This document shows positions 1-8,381 of a DNA stretch of 64,000 nucleotides, one piece after another (within the stretch, counting starts at the first letter, position 1; each line of letters opens with the position of its first letter). The notes below the pieces were generated by a model. It saw nothing but the letters and a program-made list of their open reading frames with translations. It ran no database searches and was not told where the DNA came from. Where the stretch lies: assembly GCA_009773555.1 (NCBI GenBank), contig WSXZ01000013.1, positions 1 through 64,000 on the forward strand, in the 5' to 3' direction. Source of the DNA: Methylocystaceae bacterium (GTDB taxonomy: Bacteria; Pseudomonadota; Alphaproteobacteria; Rhizobiales; Beijerinckiaceae). A program made the translations under genes and the position numbers.

Positions 1-97
1 CCGAGCCGCGCGGGCCCATGATCAGGTCGATATGCGCAACTTCATTGCCGTCGCCGACCAGCGACTCGCCGACCAGCATTTTGTTGATTAAAGCCAT
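1..97 (-). CDS. fae: Formaldehyde-activating enzyme Fae (5' part only, runs off the left edge)
   Basis: Fae catalyses condensation of formaldehyde with tetrahydromethanopterin to give methylene-H4MPT, the entry step of the cytoplasmic H4MPT oxidation pathway of methylotrophs. Only the first 32 codons are present. They read [20 protein letters not shown] followed by [12 protein letters not shown], which matches the very conserved Fae N-terminus ([24 protein letters not shown]). The ATG is preceded by a good ribosome site (GGGAG, five bases upstream). It lies directly downstream of mtdB on the same strand, the enzyme that uses its product, so the two are probably co-transcribed. The rest of the gene lies outside the window, so completeness cannot be judged. 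Confidence 0.93.
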   Translation of the reverse strand, partial: MALINKMLVGESLVGDGNEVAHIDLIMGPRGS

Positions 98-250
98 GTT
101 TTTCTCCCAGAATTCTGGCGCCGGATTCACAGGCGCCCTAAGCGAGCCGCACGCGGGGCGCACGGCGATAAGAGCCCACGCTCGCGGCGCGGACTCAACC
201 ATTTTCGCGCGTTCTTGCCAAGGCGCGAGACCTGGCAAGCGCGCGAGACG

Positions 251-1141
251 TCACACGAGTTCGCGGGCCAATGCGAAAGCGTGACGGAAGTCGAGGCAAA
301 GCGGCTCGTCGGACGTCGCCATCTTCTTGAAGAGACCAGCTTCCGTGCCGTATTTGACGTTGCCGATCGCCAGCGCGCCGATGCCCAGCGCGCCATGAGG
401 CGAAACCACGACGCCATTGTCGTGCAGACCGCAGCCTTCAACGCCAAGCGGCGGCACGGCGTTAACGTCGGCGGCGATCAAGAGATCCTTGGCGGCGGCG
501 AGATCGTCCTTCGACAGCACCTGGACGCCGGCGCGCGCCGCGCACAGCGCGATTTCATGCTCGCAAAGCAGCGCACGCACCTGTTCGGGGGAAGAGCCGT
601 CGGCAGGCGCCACCTTGATGTTAAAACGCTTGCACATTTCGTCGGCGAGCTTGGCGACACGCTCGAGGCCGCTATAGCCGACGACGGTGACTTGAGCGCC
701 CTCGAGCGCCGAGATGACCGCGGCGGAATAGCCCACGACGCCCGTCGCGCCGTAGATGACGATCTTGGACCCCTTGAGCTCGCGCTGTTTCTTCTCCCGC
801 AGAATCTTTTCGACGCAAGCGACCATGGCGCCGGCGGTGGTGAAGGAGCCGTAGGGATCGGCGAAGAGCGACACTTCGAAGGGCTTGAGCAGCGCTTTCT
901 TTGCGGTGTCCATCATGTCGAGCGCGAGCACGGCGTCGCGGCCGGCGAAAAAGATGCCGGTGCGCAGCGCCGCTGAAGGCGCGCGCGAAAACATCGCGTC
1001 CTGCACGAGCGCGGTCACTTCGTCCAGCGTGACATTGGTGTAGGGAATCGCCGCGTCATAGCCGGCGTCGAGGGCCATGTTCACATCGAAGGGGCTCATA
1101 TGCTTCAACGTGCTGAGCATGTGCAGAATCGCTTTGGCCAT
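251..1141 (-). CDS. mtdB: NAD(P)-dependent methylene-tetrahydromethanopterin dehydrogenase MtdB
   Basis: This 296-residue cytoplasmic enzyme oxidises methylene-H4MPT to methenyl-H4MPT, the step after Fae in formaldehyde oxidation. The N-terminus (AILHMLSTLKHMSPFDVNMA) is typical of methylotroph MtdB, and a central Rossmann stretch IVIYGATGVVGYSAA around residues 135-150 binds the nicotinamide cofactor. The length is normal for the family. The start at 1141 has GGGGAG six bases upstream. fae follows 153 bases downstream on the same strand. This pairing is the strongest metabolic marker in the window: the organism oxidises C1 compounds through H4MPT. MtdA, a distant relative, is less likely given the N-terminal sequence and the fae neighbour. 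Confidence 0.92.
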   Translation of the reverse strand: MAKAILHMLSTLKHMSPFDVNMALDAGYDAAIPYTNVTLDEVTALVQDAMFSRAPSAALRTGIFFAGRDAVLALDMMDTAKKALLKPFEVSLFADPYGSFTTAGAMVACVEKILREKKQRELKGSKIVIYGATGVVGYSAAVISALEGAQVTVVGYSGLERVAKLADEMCKRFNIKVAPADGSSPEQVRALLCEHEIALCAARAGVQVLSKDDLAAAKDLLIAADVNAVPPLGVEGCGLHDNGVVVSPHGALGIGALAIGNVKYGTEAGLFKKMATSDEPLCLDFRHAFALARELV

Positions 1142-1373
1142 TGAATCTCCCCAACCTTTCCCTCGAATTTCGCGTCTTACGCGGCCAATAGGCGACGCGC
1201 GGCGGGAGATAACCTCCAGCCCCTCGATCTCTCAATGATTCCGGCAAAAGGAACGGCGCGCGGGCGCGCGCCTCGGCCTCGCCCGGAGCGGTGGGAGGCT
1301 TAGAACCCAGAACGAAGCCGATGTCTAGAGGCGTGTGCGCCGCAGCGTGCGGCCGCATGGCGGCGGCTCTTGG

Positions 1374-1403
1374 TTGACGACGGCCGCGCTTTGCCTCTAT
1401 AAG
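1374..1403 (+). promoter_or_regulatory. Sigma-70 type promoter of rpmB
   Basis: TTGACG (1374-1379) and TATAAG (1398-1403) are separated by 18 bases, close to the housekeeping consensus. It lies in the 385-base divergent gap between mtdB and rpmB, about 120 bases before the rpmB start. Nothing else gene-like is seen in that gap. Prediction from sequence only. Confidence 0.6.
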
Positions 1404-1526
1404 CCCCGCAATCGAGGCTCGGCGCAATCGGCGTCGCGCCTCGCTGTCTTTTTCACCCTCTGCTGGCGATCGCGGGCGACTGACGCCGCGGTCCACGCAT
1501 GGAAGAATAGAGCGAAAGGAACCATT

Positions 1527-1820
1527 ATGTCCCGCCGTTGCGAGCTGACCGGAAAGGGCGTGCAGTCTGGCAATCTCGTCAGCCATTCCAATCGGAAGAC
1601 GAAGACCCGCTTTCTGCCCAATCTCGTCAATGTGACGCTCGCCTCAGAGGCGCTGGCGCGTTCGGTGCGGCTGCGCATCTCCGCGGCGGCGCTGCGGTCG
1701 GTGGAGCATCGCGGCGGGCTTGACGCCTTCCTCGTGAAGGCGAAGACCGAAGAGCTGTCGCAGAACGCCCGAACGCTCAAGCGCGAAATCGAGAAGAAGC
1801 AGGCGGCCGCGAGCGCTTAA
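1527..1820 (+). CDS. rpmB: 50S ribosomal protein L28
   Basis: This 97-residue protein is L28 of the large ribosomal subunit. The N-terminus [20 protein letters not shown] and the following [13 protein letters not shown] block are diagnostic. The alphaproteobacterial length (about 97-100 residues, with a C-terminal lysine/glutamate-rich tail) fits. An open frame continues upstream to 1335, but the ATG at 1527 has GAAAGGA six bases before it and gives the family N-terminus, so it is the start. It is a single-gene unit between its own promoter at 1374 and a strong terminator at 1848. Confidence 0.96.
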   Translation: MSRRCELTGKGVQSGNLVSHSNRKTKTRFLPNLVNVTLASEALARSVRLRISAAALRSVEHRGGLDAFLVKAKTEELSQNARTLKREIEKKQAAASA

Positions 1821-1847
1821 AGCTCCGCCTTCTGTTTATGACATTGT

Positions 1848-1882
1848 GCCCCGTCGCCCTGCGGCGGGGCTTTTGTCTTTTT
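1848..1882 (+). terminator. Intrinsic terminator of rpmB
   Basis: A 10-bp stem (GCCCCGTCGC / GCGGCGGGGC, one G-U pair) with a 3-base loop is followed by a T-rich run (1871-1882). It begins 28 bases after the rpmB stop codon. Confidence 0.85.
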
Positions 1883-1919
1883 AGGCGCCCCCGAGTTTGC
1901 CGCTGAAAAAGGCGGGCCT

Positions 1920-2041
1920 CCTTCTCCCATGGGGAGAAGGTGGCGCGCGAAGCGCGACGGATGAGGGAAAGCGCCTGACGTGTAGGGGATACCCCTCCAC
2001 CCGCTCGCCTTCGGCGAGCGACCTCCCCGCAAGGGGGAGGT
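1920..2041. repeat. Palindromic doublet repeat (REPIN-like)
   Basis: Two hairpin modules in inverted orientation. The left one starts with a near-perfect palindrome (CCTTCTCCC AT GGGGAGAAGG, 1920-1940) and runs through GGATGAGGG; the right one starts CCCCTCCACCC, contains GCTCGCCTTCGGCGAGC, and ends with ACCTCCCC GCAA GGGGGAGGT. The same architecture is seen at 39968-40109. It fills the gap between the rpmB terminator and the end of thrS. Confidence 0.75.
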
Positions 2042-2063
2042 ATGTGCGCCCCGCGTCCTTGGA

Positions 2064-4016
2064 TTAACCCCGCAGATCCGGCGGCGTCGCCTCATCGGAC
2101 AATAACTTCAACGCCTCGTCGAGCGGCAGCTGCGTCTGCGCCTGCGATCCCAACCTGCGCATGGAGATCGTGCGCTCGGCCGCCTCTTTCTTGCCGGCGA
2201 CGAGCAACACAGGAACCTTGGCCAATGAATGTTCGCGCACCTTGTAGGTGATCTTCTCATTGCGCGCGTCGACCTCGACGACAAGCCCGAGCTTCCGCGC
2301 CGCGGCGGCGACCTCATAGGCGTAGTCGTCGGCGTCCTGCGTGATCGTGCAGATGACGATCTGCAGCGGCGACAGCCACAGCGGCAGATGTCCGGCGAAA
2401 TGCTCGATCAGAATGCCGGTGAAGCGTTCGAGCGAACCGAAGATCGCGCGATGGATCATCACCGGCGTTTTCTTCTCGCTGTCGGGGCCGATGTAATAGG
2501 CGCCAAAGCGCGACGGCAGGTTGAAGTCGACCTGCGTGGTGCCGCATTGCCACTCGCGGCCGATCGCGTCGCGCAGCGTATATTCGAACTTGGGCCCGTA
2601 GAACGCGCCCTCGCCCGGATTAATGCCCGTCTTGATGCGTCCGCCCGAGCGCGCTTCGATCTCGCTCAAGACCCGCGTCATGATCGCCTCGGCTTCGTCC
2701 CAGGCCTCGTCGGAGCCGACGCGCTTCTCGGGACGAGTCGAGAGCTTCACGACGATTTCGTCAAATCCGAAATCGGCGTAGGTCGAGAGAATAAGTTCGT
2801 TGATCTTGAGGCACTCTTCGGCCATCTGCGCTTCGGTGCAGAAGACATGCGCGTCGTCCTGCGTGAAGGCGCGCACGCGCAGCAAGCCATGCAGCGCGCC
2901 GGAGGGCTCATAGCGATGCACGACGCCGAACTCCGCCATGCGCAGCGGCAGATCGCGGTAGGACTTCAGGCCGTGTTTAAAGATCTGGATGTGGCCGGGA
3001 CAATTCATCGGCTTGATGGCGTACAGCCGATCTTCGTCCGTCTGCTCGCGCGCGGGCTGTGAGACGAACATGTTCTCGCGAAACCATTCCCAGTGGCCGG
3101 ACGTCTCCCACAGCGACTTGTCGAGAAGCAGCGGCGCGTTGACTTCCTGGTAGTCGGCCTTCAGGCGCCGGCGCATGTAGGAGATGACATTCTGGAACAG
3201 CGCCCAGCCCTTCGGGTGCCAGAAGATCGCGCCGGGGCCTTCCTCCTGAAAATGGAAGAGGTCCATCTCGCGGCCCAAGCGGCGGTGGTCGCGCCGCTCG
3301 GCTTCCTCCAACCGGTGCAGATAGGCGTCGAGCTCCTCCTGCGTCGTCCAGGCCGTGCCGTAGATGCGCGACAGCATCGGCTTCGTCGAATCGCCGCGCC
3401 AATAGGCGCCCGCGACCTTCATCAGCTTGAAAGCCGTGCCGACTTTGCCGACGGAAGGCATATGCGGTCCGCGACAGAGGTCGAGCCATTGGCCCTGCCG
3501 ATAGACGCTCAAGGGCTCATCGGACTTGATCGAGTCGATGAGTTCGCCCTTGAAAATCTCGCCTTTCGTCAGAAACCACTGCTTGGCGTCGGCGCGATCC
3601 CAGACTTCACGCGTGATCTTGGCGTCGCGGGCGACGATCTCGCGCATCTTCTTTTCGATCGCCGGCAAATCTTCGAGCGTGAACGGCTCGGCGCGGAAGA
3701 AATCGTAATAGAAGCCGTTCTCGATGACCGGGCCGATCGTCACCTGCGTGCCGGGATAGAGCTCCTGCACCGCCTCCGCCAGCACATGCGCGGCGTCGTG
3801 ACGGATGAGCTCCAGCGCGCGCGGATCTTCGCGCGTGACAAATTCGATTCGAGCGTCGCGCTCGATCGAGCTTGCGAGGTCGACGAGCGCGCCGTCGAGC
3901 GTCATGGCGACGCTGCGCTTCGCGAGAGAGGGGGAGATGCTTTTGGCGATGTCGACGCCCGAAACGCCGGGCTCGAACGGACGGGACGCCCCGTCGGGGA
4001 ATGTAACCGCTACCAT
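2064..4016 (-). CDS. thrS: Threonine--tRNA ligase
   Basis: ThrRS charges tRNA-Thr in the cytoplasm. The 650-residue product has the N-terminal TGS domain ([20 protein letters not shown]), the editing domain with the zinc-site type [11 protein letters not shown] motif near residues 90-100, the class II catalytic core ([22 protein letters not shown], and the motif-3 region), and the C-terminal anticodon-binding domain ([18 protein letters not shown]). An open frame extends 66 codons further upstream, but the ATG at 4016 begins the canonical TGS domain and has AGGAG nine bases upstream, so the longer start is rejected. Transcribed alone; a palindromic repeat follows it. Confidence 0.96.
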   Translation of the reverse strand: MVAVTFPDGASRPFEPGVSGVDIAKSISPSLAKRSVAMTLDGALVDLASSIERDARIEFVTREDPRALELIRHDAAHVLAEAVQELYPGTQVTIGPVIENGFYYDFFRAEPFTLEDLPAIEKKMREIVARDAKITREVWDRADAKQWFLTKGEIFKGELIDSIKSDEPLSVYRQGQWLDLCRGPHMPSVGKVGTAFKLMKVAGAYWRGDSTKPMLSRIYGTAWTTQEELDAYLHRLEEAERRDHRRLGREMDLFHFQEEGPGAIFWHPKGWALFQNVISYMRRRLKADYQEVNAPLLLDKSLWETSGHWEWFRENMFVSQPAREQTDEDRLYAIKPMNCPGHIQIFKHGLKSYRDLPLRMAEFGVVHRYEPSGALHGLLRVRAFTQDDAHVFCTEAQMAEECLKINELILSTYADFGFDEIVVKLSTRPEKRVGSDEAWDEAEAIMTRVLSEIEARSGGRIKTGINPGEGAFYGPKFEYTLRDAIGREWQCGTTQVDFNLPSRFGAYYIGPDSEKKTPVMIHRAIFGSLERFTGILIEHFAGHLPLWLSPLQIVICTITQDADDYAYEVAAAARKLGLVVEVDARNEKITYKVREHSLAKVPVLLVAGKKEAAERTISMRRLGSQAQTQLPLDEALKLLSDEATPPDLRG

Positions 4017-4385
4017 GTTTGCGCTCCTGTCGCGCTCAGTCGCCGATACGAGTCGACGTAAGTCGCGTTGGATGGACGGCGCCTTCATAGCGCCGCCCGC
4101 GCGCGGGCGCAATCGTTCCGAAGTCGGCGTGGCCCTGAGGGAAAAAGGCGTGGCGGCGCTATAACTTGATGCGAAATCGATTGGTTTTGCTGACCGGATG
4201 CTTGCCGGTAGCAAGTCAAGATTGAGCTAGACTTTCAGACGGATGGCGAGACGGTTTCGAGGAGCGCTAAATTCGGTTTTCACTTGTGGCGCGAGCGGAC
4301 GGGATCCCCGCCCCCCGCCCTCAAGGGGCCAGCGTGTTAGCGCTCGCCGCCTGATCGGACGCCGCAGGCGGCGCCTGCCTGTCGC
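4017..4385. other. 369-base gap without a recognised gene
   Basis: Upstream region of thrS and downstream of a small membrane peptide. I see no coding frame with a ribosome site and no convincing structured RNA. The thrS promoter should lie here but I cannot place it. Confidence 0.5.
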
Positions 4386-4469
4386 CTAAAACCAACGTCC
4401 TCGGCCGTACCAACCGCCGCCAAGGATGAGCAGAACAATAATAATGATGAGGAGCGTCTGTGTATCCAT
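4386..4469 (-). CDS. 27-residue single-pass membrane microprotein
   Basis: The frame encodes MDTQTLLIIIIVLLILGGGW plus YGRGRWF. Residues 5-18 form one uninterrupted hydrophobic helix, followed by a glycine/arginine/aromatic tail that should stay cytoplasmic. The ATG at 4469 has AAGGA nine bases upstream; an in-frame ATG three codons earlier (4478) touches the ribosome site and is less likely. I do not recognise a named family with certainty, though very small proteins of the pattern hydrophobic-helix + GGGWYGRGRW occur in alphaproteobacterial genomes in my recollection. Function unknown. It lies in a gene-poor region, alone on its strand. Confidence 0.55.
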   Translation of the reverse strand: MDTQTLLIIIIVLLILGGGWYGRGRWF

Positions 4470-4908
4470 GATGTGCATTCCTTTTCAGCGCGATGGCTCC
4501 GGCTTTGGCTTGTCCACATATCCGCGTTGGTCCCAATGACCTCGCCGCATCGCGTACATCATATGGGAGAGGCAGCCCGACAAAAAAGAACTGGGCGAAT
4601 TACGTGACCAATTGTCGCTCGATTCTTGACGAGCAACCTAAGCCTTCAGCAGCGCAAAGAAGCACGCCGCTCATCGCGTGCGAGAAGTCGTCAACGATCT
4701 GAGTATTCCCAACGACCACCTGCTGGAGATCCGAAGAACCGCAAAGCGCGTGCTTTAGGAACTCAAATTGCTGAGTAGGTAGCGGCCGGCGGACAAGGAA
4801 AGACCGTTGCGGGGATAATTCGGAAGCGGTGGCCGCACGCGTTGAAGACTCGTCAGCAGCACCCGATCGGTGCAGCTGCACGGGTCCACGTTCGTGTGAA
4901 CGGATCAC
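4470..4908. other. 439-base gap, probably decayed sequence
   Basis: Base composition is more even than in the flanking genes. Open frames on either strand lack ribosome sites and recognisable motifs. Short translated stretches resembling helical protein are interrupted by stops, so this looks like degraded DNA rather than a gene. Confidence 0.4.
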
Positions 4909-5160
4909 TCAGGCAGGCATGACCAAGTGTATGGATTTCGCTTCGCCAAACTTGGGCCATGGCACTTTAATGCCGGCTGCCTCCAGGAACATCTGCGCCA
5001 CATAAAGAACGATGAACACCCCGACCAAAACGACGAGCACGTGAACAACTGTTCGAAATGGCTCCGCGAGAGGAATGACACGCAGCAAGGTCGTCGCGGC
5101 CCACCAAAAAACCCCGATGATGATGACGAGAAAGATGAGTCCTATCAATGTTTCGATCAT
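4909..5160 (-). CDS. Small two-helix inner-membrane protein
   Basis: This 83-residue protein starts MIETLIGLIFLVIIIGVFWW and has two hydrophobic segments (about residues 3-24 and 33-58) separated by a short polar turn (LRVIPLAEPFR), then a short tail (KVPWPKFGEAKSI). The pattern resembles small Thivi_2564-type membrane proteins, an uncharacterised group; that assignment is tentative. The frame is open further upstream, but the ATG at 5160 is preceded by GGAGA about eight bases away and starts directly in the hydrophobic segment. No operon partner; it sits in the gene-poor 4-5.9 kb stretch. Function unknown. Confidence 0.65.
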   Translation of the reverse strand: MIETLIGLIFLVIIIGVFWWAATTLLRVIPLAEPFRTVVHVLVVLVGVFIVLYVAQMFLEAAGIKVPWPKFGEAKSIHLVMPA

Positions 5161-5665
5161 TGTGGCGTCTCCACCAAGCCGACTTTGCCCAAATGGCGGC
5201 CGACCCTGCGGAAAATATGGGTCTATCCGCCATTTCAGCAAGGCCGAGCGATGGCGGTGAGCCGTTGTCGAATCGACGCAGTCGACGACGGCCTGACGCG
5301 CGGGAGCAATCGTTGAAATTGGCGCAGACCGGCGCCTCCTTTGCCCTCAATGCAGGCGTGGATGGAAGGCGACAGGAAAGCGGCGGGTCTCGGTCTGTGT
5401 CGTGCATTGATCCGGTCACGAGGATCCGAAGCTGATTTGTGACCGGAGTGATGGGGCTTCCGCGATTCGCCAGGACCGCGCGTTTTGTATCCCTTCCACC
5501 GTCAAATCCTCCCACGCAGGCTGCGGCGCGCATATGGACGCTTGGAGGTGATTTGCGAATCGCGAGCGCTCGGGACGTCTTTCGCCGTCAACTTTTGGGC
5601 GACCGGCGCGCGATGAAAGCGCTTAGCAGCTCGTCAGCCTTTTTGGCGTGTGAGCTTTGATAGGA
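5161..5665. other. 505-base gap without a supported gene
   Basis: No frame here has both a ribosome site and recognisable sequence. The only visible structure is the inverted repeat at 5411-5447. It ends at the tRNA-Arg remnant, which supports reading the whole 4.2-5.9 kb stretch as a remodelled region. Confidence 0.4.
5411..5447. repeat. 9-bp perfect inverted repeat
   Basis: TCCGGTCAC (5411-5419) and GTGACCGGA (5439-5447) are perfect inverted copies separated by 19 bases. No T-run follows, so it is not an obvious terminator; it could be a protein-binding site or chance. Confidence 0.3.
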
Positions 5666-5729
5666 TGGCGCGCCCGAAAGGATTCGAACCTCTGACCCCC
5701 AGATTCGTAGTCTGGTGCTCTATCCAGCA
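5666..5729 (-). pseudogene. tRNA-Arg(ACG) 3' fragment, likely attachment-site remnant
   Basis: Read on the minus strand, the sequence from the D-loop onwards is a normal tRNA-Arg: GGATAGAGC, anticodon arm CCAGA CTACGAA TCTGG (anticodon ACG), variable loop, T-arm GGTTCGAATCC, acceptor 3' strand CGGGCGCG and encoded CCA. The 5' acceptor strand and the 5' half of the D-arm are missing: the bases before GGATAGAGC (ending GGGGCTATGCT) cannot pair with CGGGCGC. About 64 of 77 bases remain. A 3'-only tRNA copy is the usual product of integrase-mediated insertion at a tRNA gene. No integrase gene and no intact tRNA-Arg(ACG) are in the window. Confidence 0.75.
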
Positions 5730-5880
5730 TAGCCCCAGTGCGTTAAACCGGCTATGGCGACGTGCCGGCTCGTTTACCGGCAAGCGACGCGAATGGCAAT
5801 AGCGCATTTACTTTCGCCGCGCTGCGGCCTTGCGTCGACCGCGCAAGCATTTAGATAAAAGGCCCTAAGTGGGATTTATA

Positions 5881-6648
5881 ATGGAAACGTTCCTGTCGGA
5901 TGGCGTCGAGATAGCCTATGTGGATTTCGAGCCTTTAACGGAAGATCGCGGCGAACCGATCGTCCTTGTTCATGGCTTCGCCTCGACCCATGCCGTGAAC
6001 TGGCTGTTCACGCAGTGGATCAAGACGCTGACCGAAGACGGCCGCCGCGTCATTGTCTTTGACAACCGTGGCCATGGTCGCTCGGCGAAGTTGTACGATC
6101 CGGCGCAATATAGCCTCGACCTGATGGCCGCCGACATCGTGCATCTGCTCGACCATCTGTCGATCCCTCGCGCCGACGTCATGGGCTATTCGCTGGGCGG
6201 ACGCATCGGCACGGTGCTGGCCCTGACTGCGCCCGAACGCGTGCGCTCCCTGATCCTCGGCGGCATCGGCGAAAATCTCATCGAGAACTCAGGACTGCCG
6301 CGCGGCCTCGCCGAAGCCATGGAGATTGAGCGCATCGAGGACATTGCCGATTCGACGCTCAAAATTTTCCGCGGCTTCGCCGAATCCACCCGCAGCGACC
6401 TCGCCGCCCTCGCCGCCTGCGTGCGCGGCGCCCGCAAGTCCGTCGAGCCAGAGTCGCTCGCGCGCATCACCGCGCCGGTGCTGATCTGCGTCGGCACGCG
6501 CGACGACGTCGCCGGCGACCCGCTTCCGCTGGCCGAGTTCTTCCCGAATGCGCGCGTGGTCGATATTCCCGGCCGGGACCACAACCGGGCGGTCGGCGAC
6601 AGGATCTATAAGCAAGCGGTGCTGGAGTTCCTGGATACGCGGCCTTAA
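5881..6648 (+). CDS. Alpha/beta-fold hydrolase
   Basis: A 255-residue cytoplasmic hydrolase. It has the oxyanion-hole motif VLVHGFAS near residue 28, the nucleophile elbow VMGYSLGGR (Ser about residue 103), the acid in CVGTRDDVAG and the histidine in PGRDHNRAV, so the catalytic triad is complete. It resembles generic esterase/epoxide-hydrolase-like proteins; the substrate cannot be told. The start is ambiguous: a GTG at 5869 has AAAGG six bases upstream, the ATG at 5881 begins the family-like METFLSDGVEIAY; I use the ATG. cysE follows 68 bases downstream on the same strand with its own ribosome site. Confidence 0.85.
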   Translation: METFLSDGVEIAYVDFEPLTEDRGEPIVLVHGFASTHAVNWLFTQWIKTLTEDGRRVIVFDNRGHGRSAKLYDPAQYSLDLMAADIVHLLDHLSIPRADVMGYSLGGRIGTVLALTAPERVRSLILGGIGENLIENSGLPRGLAEAMEIERIEDIADSTLKIFRGFAESTRSDLAALAACVRGARKSVEPESLARITAPVLICVGTRDDVAGDPLPLAEFFPNARVVDIPGRDHNRAVGDRIYKQAVLEFLDTRP

Positions 6649-6716
6649 CGGTCGCGGGGGCGCCCGTGCTATTGTCCCAGCGCTCCGCTATATCATTGCC
6701 TGACCAAGGAGGGCGG

Positions 6717-7556
6717 ATGGGCGCCGAAACGCGCGAACAGGGCGCGAAAATCATCGACTTCGCCCAAAGCGACCCGCTTTTCGCGCGGCTGCGCGCGGAG
6801 GCGGAGGATGTGCTGCGCCGCGAGCCCGAGCTCGGCGGTTTCCTGCACCCGGCGATCCTGTCGCAGAACGGCGTCCTCGGCGTCGTCGCGCATCGCGTGG
6901 CGCAGCGCCTTGATCGGCCGGAGGCTCCCTATATCGCGATCCGCCAGGCGTTCGAAGAATGCGCCGCGCGCGAAGCTGGACTGGTCGATGCCTTCCGCGC
7001 CGACCTCCTCGCCGTGCTCGAGCGCGATCCTGCCTGCACAAGGCTGATCGAGCCGGCGCTGTATTTCAAAGGTTTCCATGCGCTGCAAACCTATCGTCTG
7101 GCGCATTGGCTGTGGAAGAACGGGCGCAGCGACTTCGCCCTCATCCTGCAGAGCCTGTCCTCGCAGACCTTCCAGGTCGACATCCATCCCGCCGCCGTGA
7201 TCGGCAAGAGCATTTTCATCGATCACGCGACCGGCGTCGTCATCGGCGCGACAAGCGTCGTCGAAGACGAAGTGTCGATGCTGCACGGCGTGACGTTAGG
7301 GGGCACCGGCAAGGCGCGCGGCGACCGCCATCCGAAGGTCAGGCGCGGCGTGCTGATCGGCGCCGGCGCGAAAATCCTCGGCAACATTGAGATCGGCCGC
7401 TGCGCCATGATCGCCGCGGGCTCCGTCGTGCTCGACCCGGTTCCCGCCAACAAGACCGTCGCGGGCGTGCCGGCCCGGATCGTCGGCGAGGCGCGCTGCG
7501 CCGAGCCGGCGCTTGCCATGGATCAGATGCTGGCCTATCTCGACGCCGGCATGTGA
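6717..7556 (+). CDS. cysE: Serine O-acetyltransferase
   Basis: CysE transfers acetyl from acetyl-CoA to serine, the first step of cysteine synthesis. The 279-residue protein has the N-terminal helical SATase domain (about residues 20-150, including ALYFKGFHALQTYRLAHWLW) and a C-terminal left-handed beta-helix of hexapeptide repeats (IDHATGVVIGATSVVEDEVS, LIGAGAKILGNIEIG). The catalytic histidines of the DIHPAA and LHGVTLGGTG motifs are present. The start at 6717 has AAGGAGG four bases upstream; the upstream open frame is discounted. An unknown exported protein overlaps its 3' end by GTGA, suggesting coupled translation. Confidence 0.95.
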   Translation: MGAETREQGAKIIDFAQSDPLFARLRAEAEDVLRREPELGGFLHPAILSQNGVLGVVAHRVAQRLDRPEAPYIAIRQAFEECAAREAGLVDAFRADLLAVLERDPACTRLIEPALYFKGFHALQTYRLAHWLWKNGRSDFALILQSLSSQTFQVDIHPAAVIGKSIFIDHATGVVIGATSVVEDEVSMLHGVTLGGTGKARGDRHPKVRRGVLIGAGAKILGNIEIGRCAMIAAGSVVLDPVPANKTVAGVPARIVGEARCAEPALAMDQMLAYLDAGM

Positions 7557-8182
7557 GGGCGGGGTTGACCTTGAGCAGAATTCTACTGAGCTTTGCGCTC
7601 GTCGTTATCGCGGCGTCGTTGCTGTCTTCACGCGCCGCGACAGCCGCCGGTTGGCACTACTACGATCCGGAATGTCCGATCGAGCTTGGCGGCAACGAAC
7701 CTGGCGGCAAGTCGATGAAATTCGTCGCCATGCAGCCCAAGAAGAACGTCGATCGGGAGTGCATCGCGCTGCCGGACGTCGGCCCGAGCGTCATCGTGCT
7801 CGACGCCGCCGACAATGAATTGCGCGACATGAATTGGGATATCCGCATCCTGCGCGGCAAGGGGCCGAACGGCGAAGCGGACCCCGAAGCCGATATCGTC
7901 GGCCGCCTGCCGGTGCAGAAATTTCGCAACGGCATGGTGAATTTCGACCAGAATTTTAAAGAGCCCGGCGAATACGTGCTTTACGCGAAGCTGACGAGCG
8001 ACGACGGCGCGAAGAGTTTTGAGGGCAGGCACCCGTTCTCGGTCGGCCTCGTCACCGACGAGGAAATTTATCTCTACATCGCCTTCGGCGTTTTCGTCCT
8101 CGTCGCCGGCGGCGTCGCCTTCACGCTGTGGCGCCAGGGCAAGCTCGGATTCAAGATCCCGGATTTTTCGAAACCACAGTAG
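7553..8182 (+). CDS. Exported protein with C-terminal membrane anchor, function unknown
   Basis: A 209-residue protein with an N-terminal signal sequence (ILLSFALVVIAASLL, cleavage near TAAG about residue 32), a soluble periplasmic part of about 130 residues that looks beta-rich and ends in a Ig-like strand pattern (EPGEYVLYAKLTSDDGAKSF), and one C-terminal helix (about residues 168-190) with a short basic tail (WRQGKLGFKIPDF). The start shown is a GTG overlapping the cysE stop (GTGA); a TTG at 7571 after GGGCGGGG is an alternative. I do not recognise the family. Coupling to cysE may be only positional. Contains two cysteines in the mature part (ECPI and RECI), possibly a disulfide. Confidence 0.75.
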   Translation: MRAGLTLSRILLSFALVVIAASLLSSRAATAAGWHYYDPECPIELGGNEPGGKSMKFVAMQPKKNVDRECIALPDVGPSVIVLDAADNELRDMNWDIRILRGKGPNGEADPEADIVGRLPVQKFRNGMVNFDQNFKEPGEYVLYAKLTSDDGAKSFEGRHPFSVGLVTDEEIYLYIAFGVFVLVAGGVAFTLWRQGKLGFKIPDFSKPQ

Positions 8183-8381
8183 GCCTGTCCACTATCAGCG
8201 CCGCGAGGGTGAAGGTCCCGCGCCGCGGGTGAAGTAAGGCCTCGGCAGGCCGGCATTCCGCCAAAGGAAAATCGGGCGAACTGGACGCCTCTTCGCGCAA
8301 GAGGCCCCCTTGCCAAATGCGATCGACTGGCAAATCCTCGATGCGGACCGGGCTTGGCCGGTCCGGGACGTGAAGCGCGGA

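Noticed and set aside
1335-1526. N-terminal extension of L28
   Set aside because: It overlaps the predicted promoter (TATAAG at 1398) and precedes the canonical L28 start.
4600-4908. 102-codon minus-strand frame in the gene-poor region
   Set aside because: No ribosome site, no recognisable motif and low-complexity polar composition.
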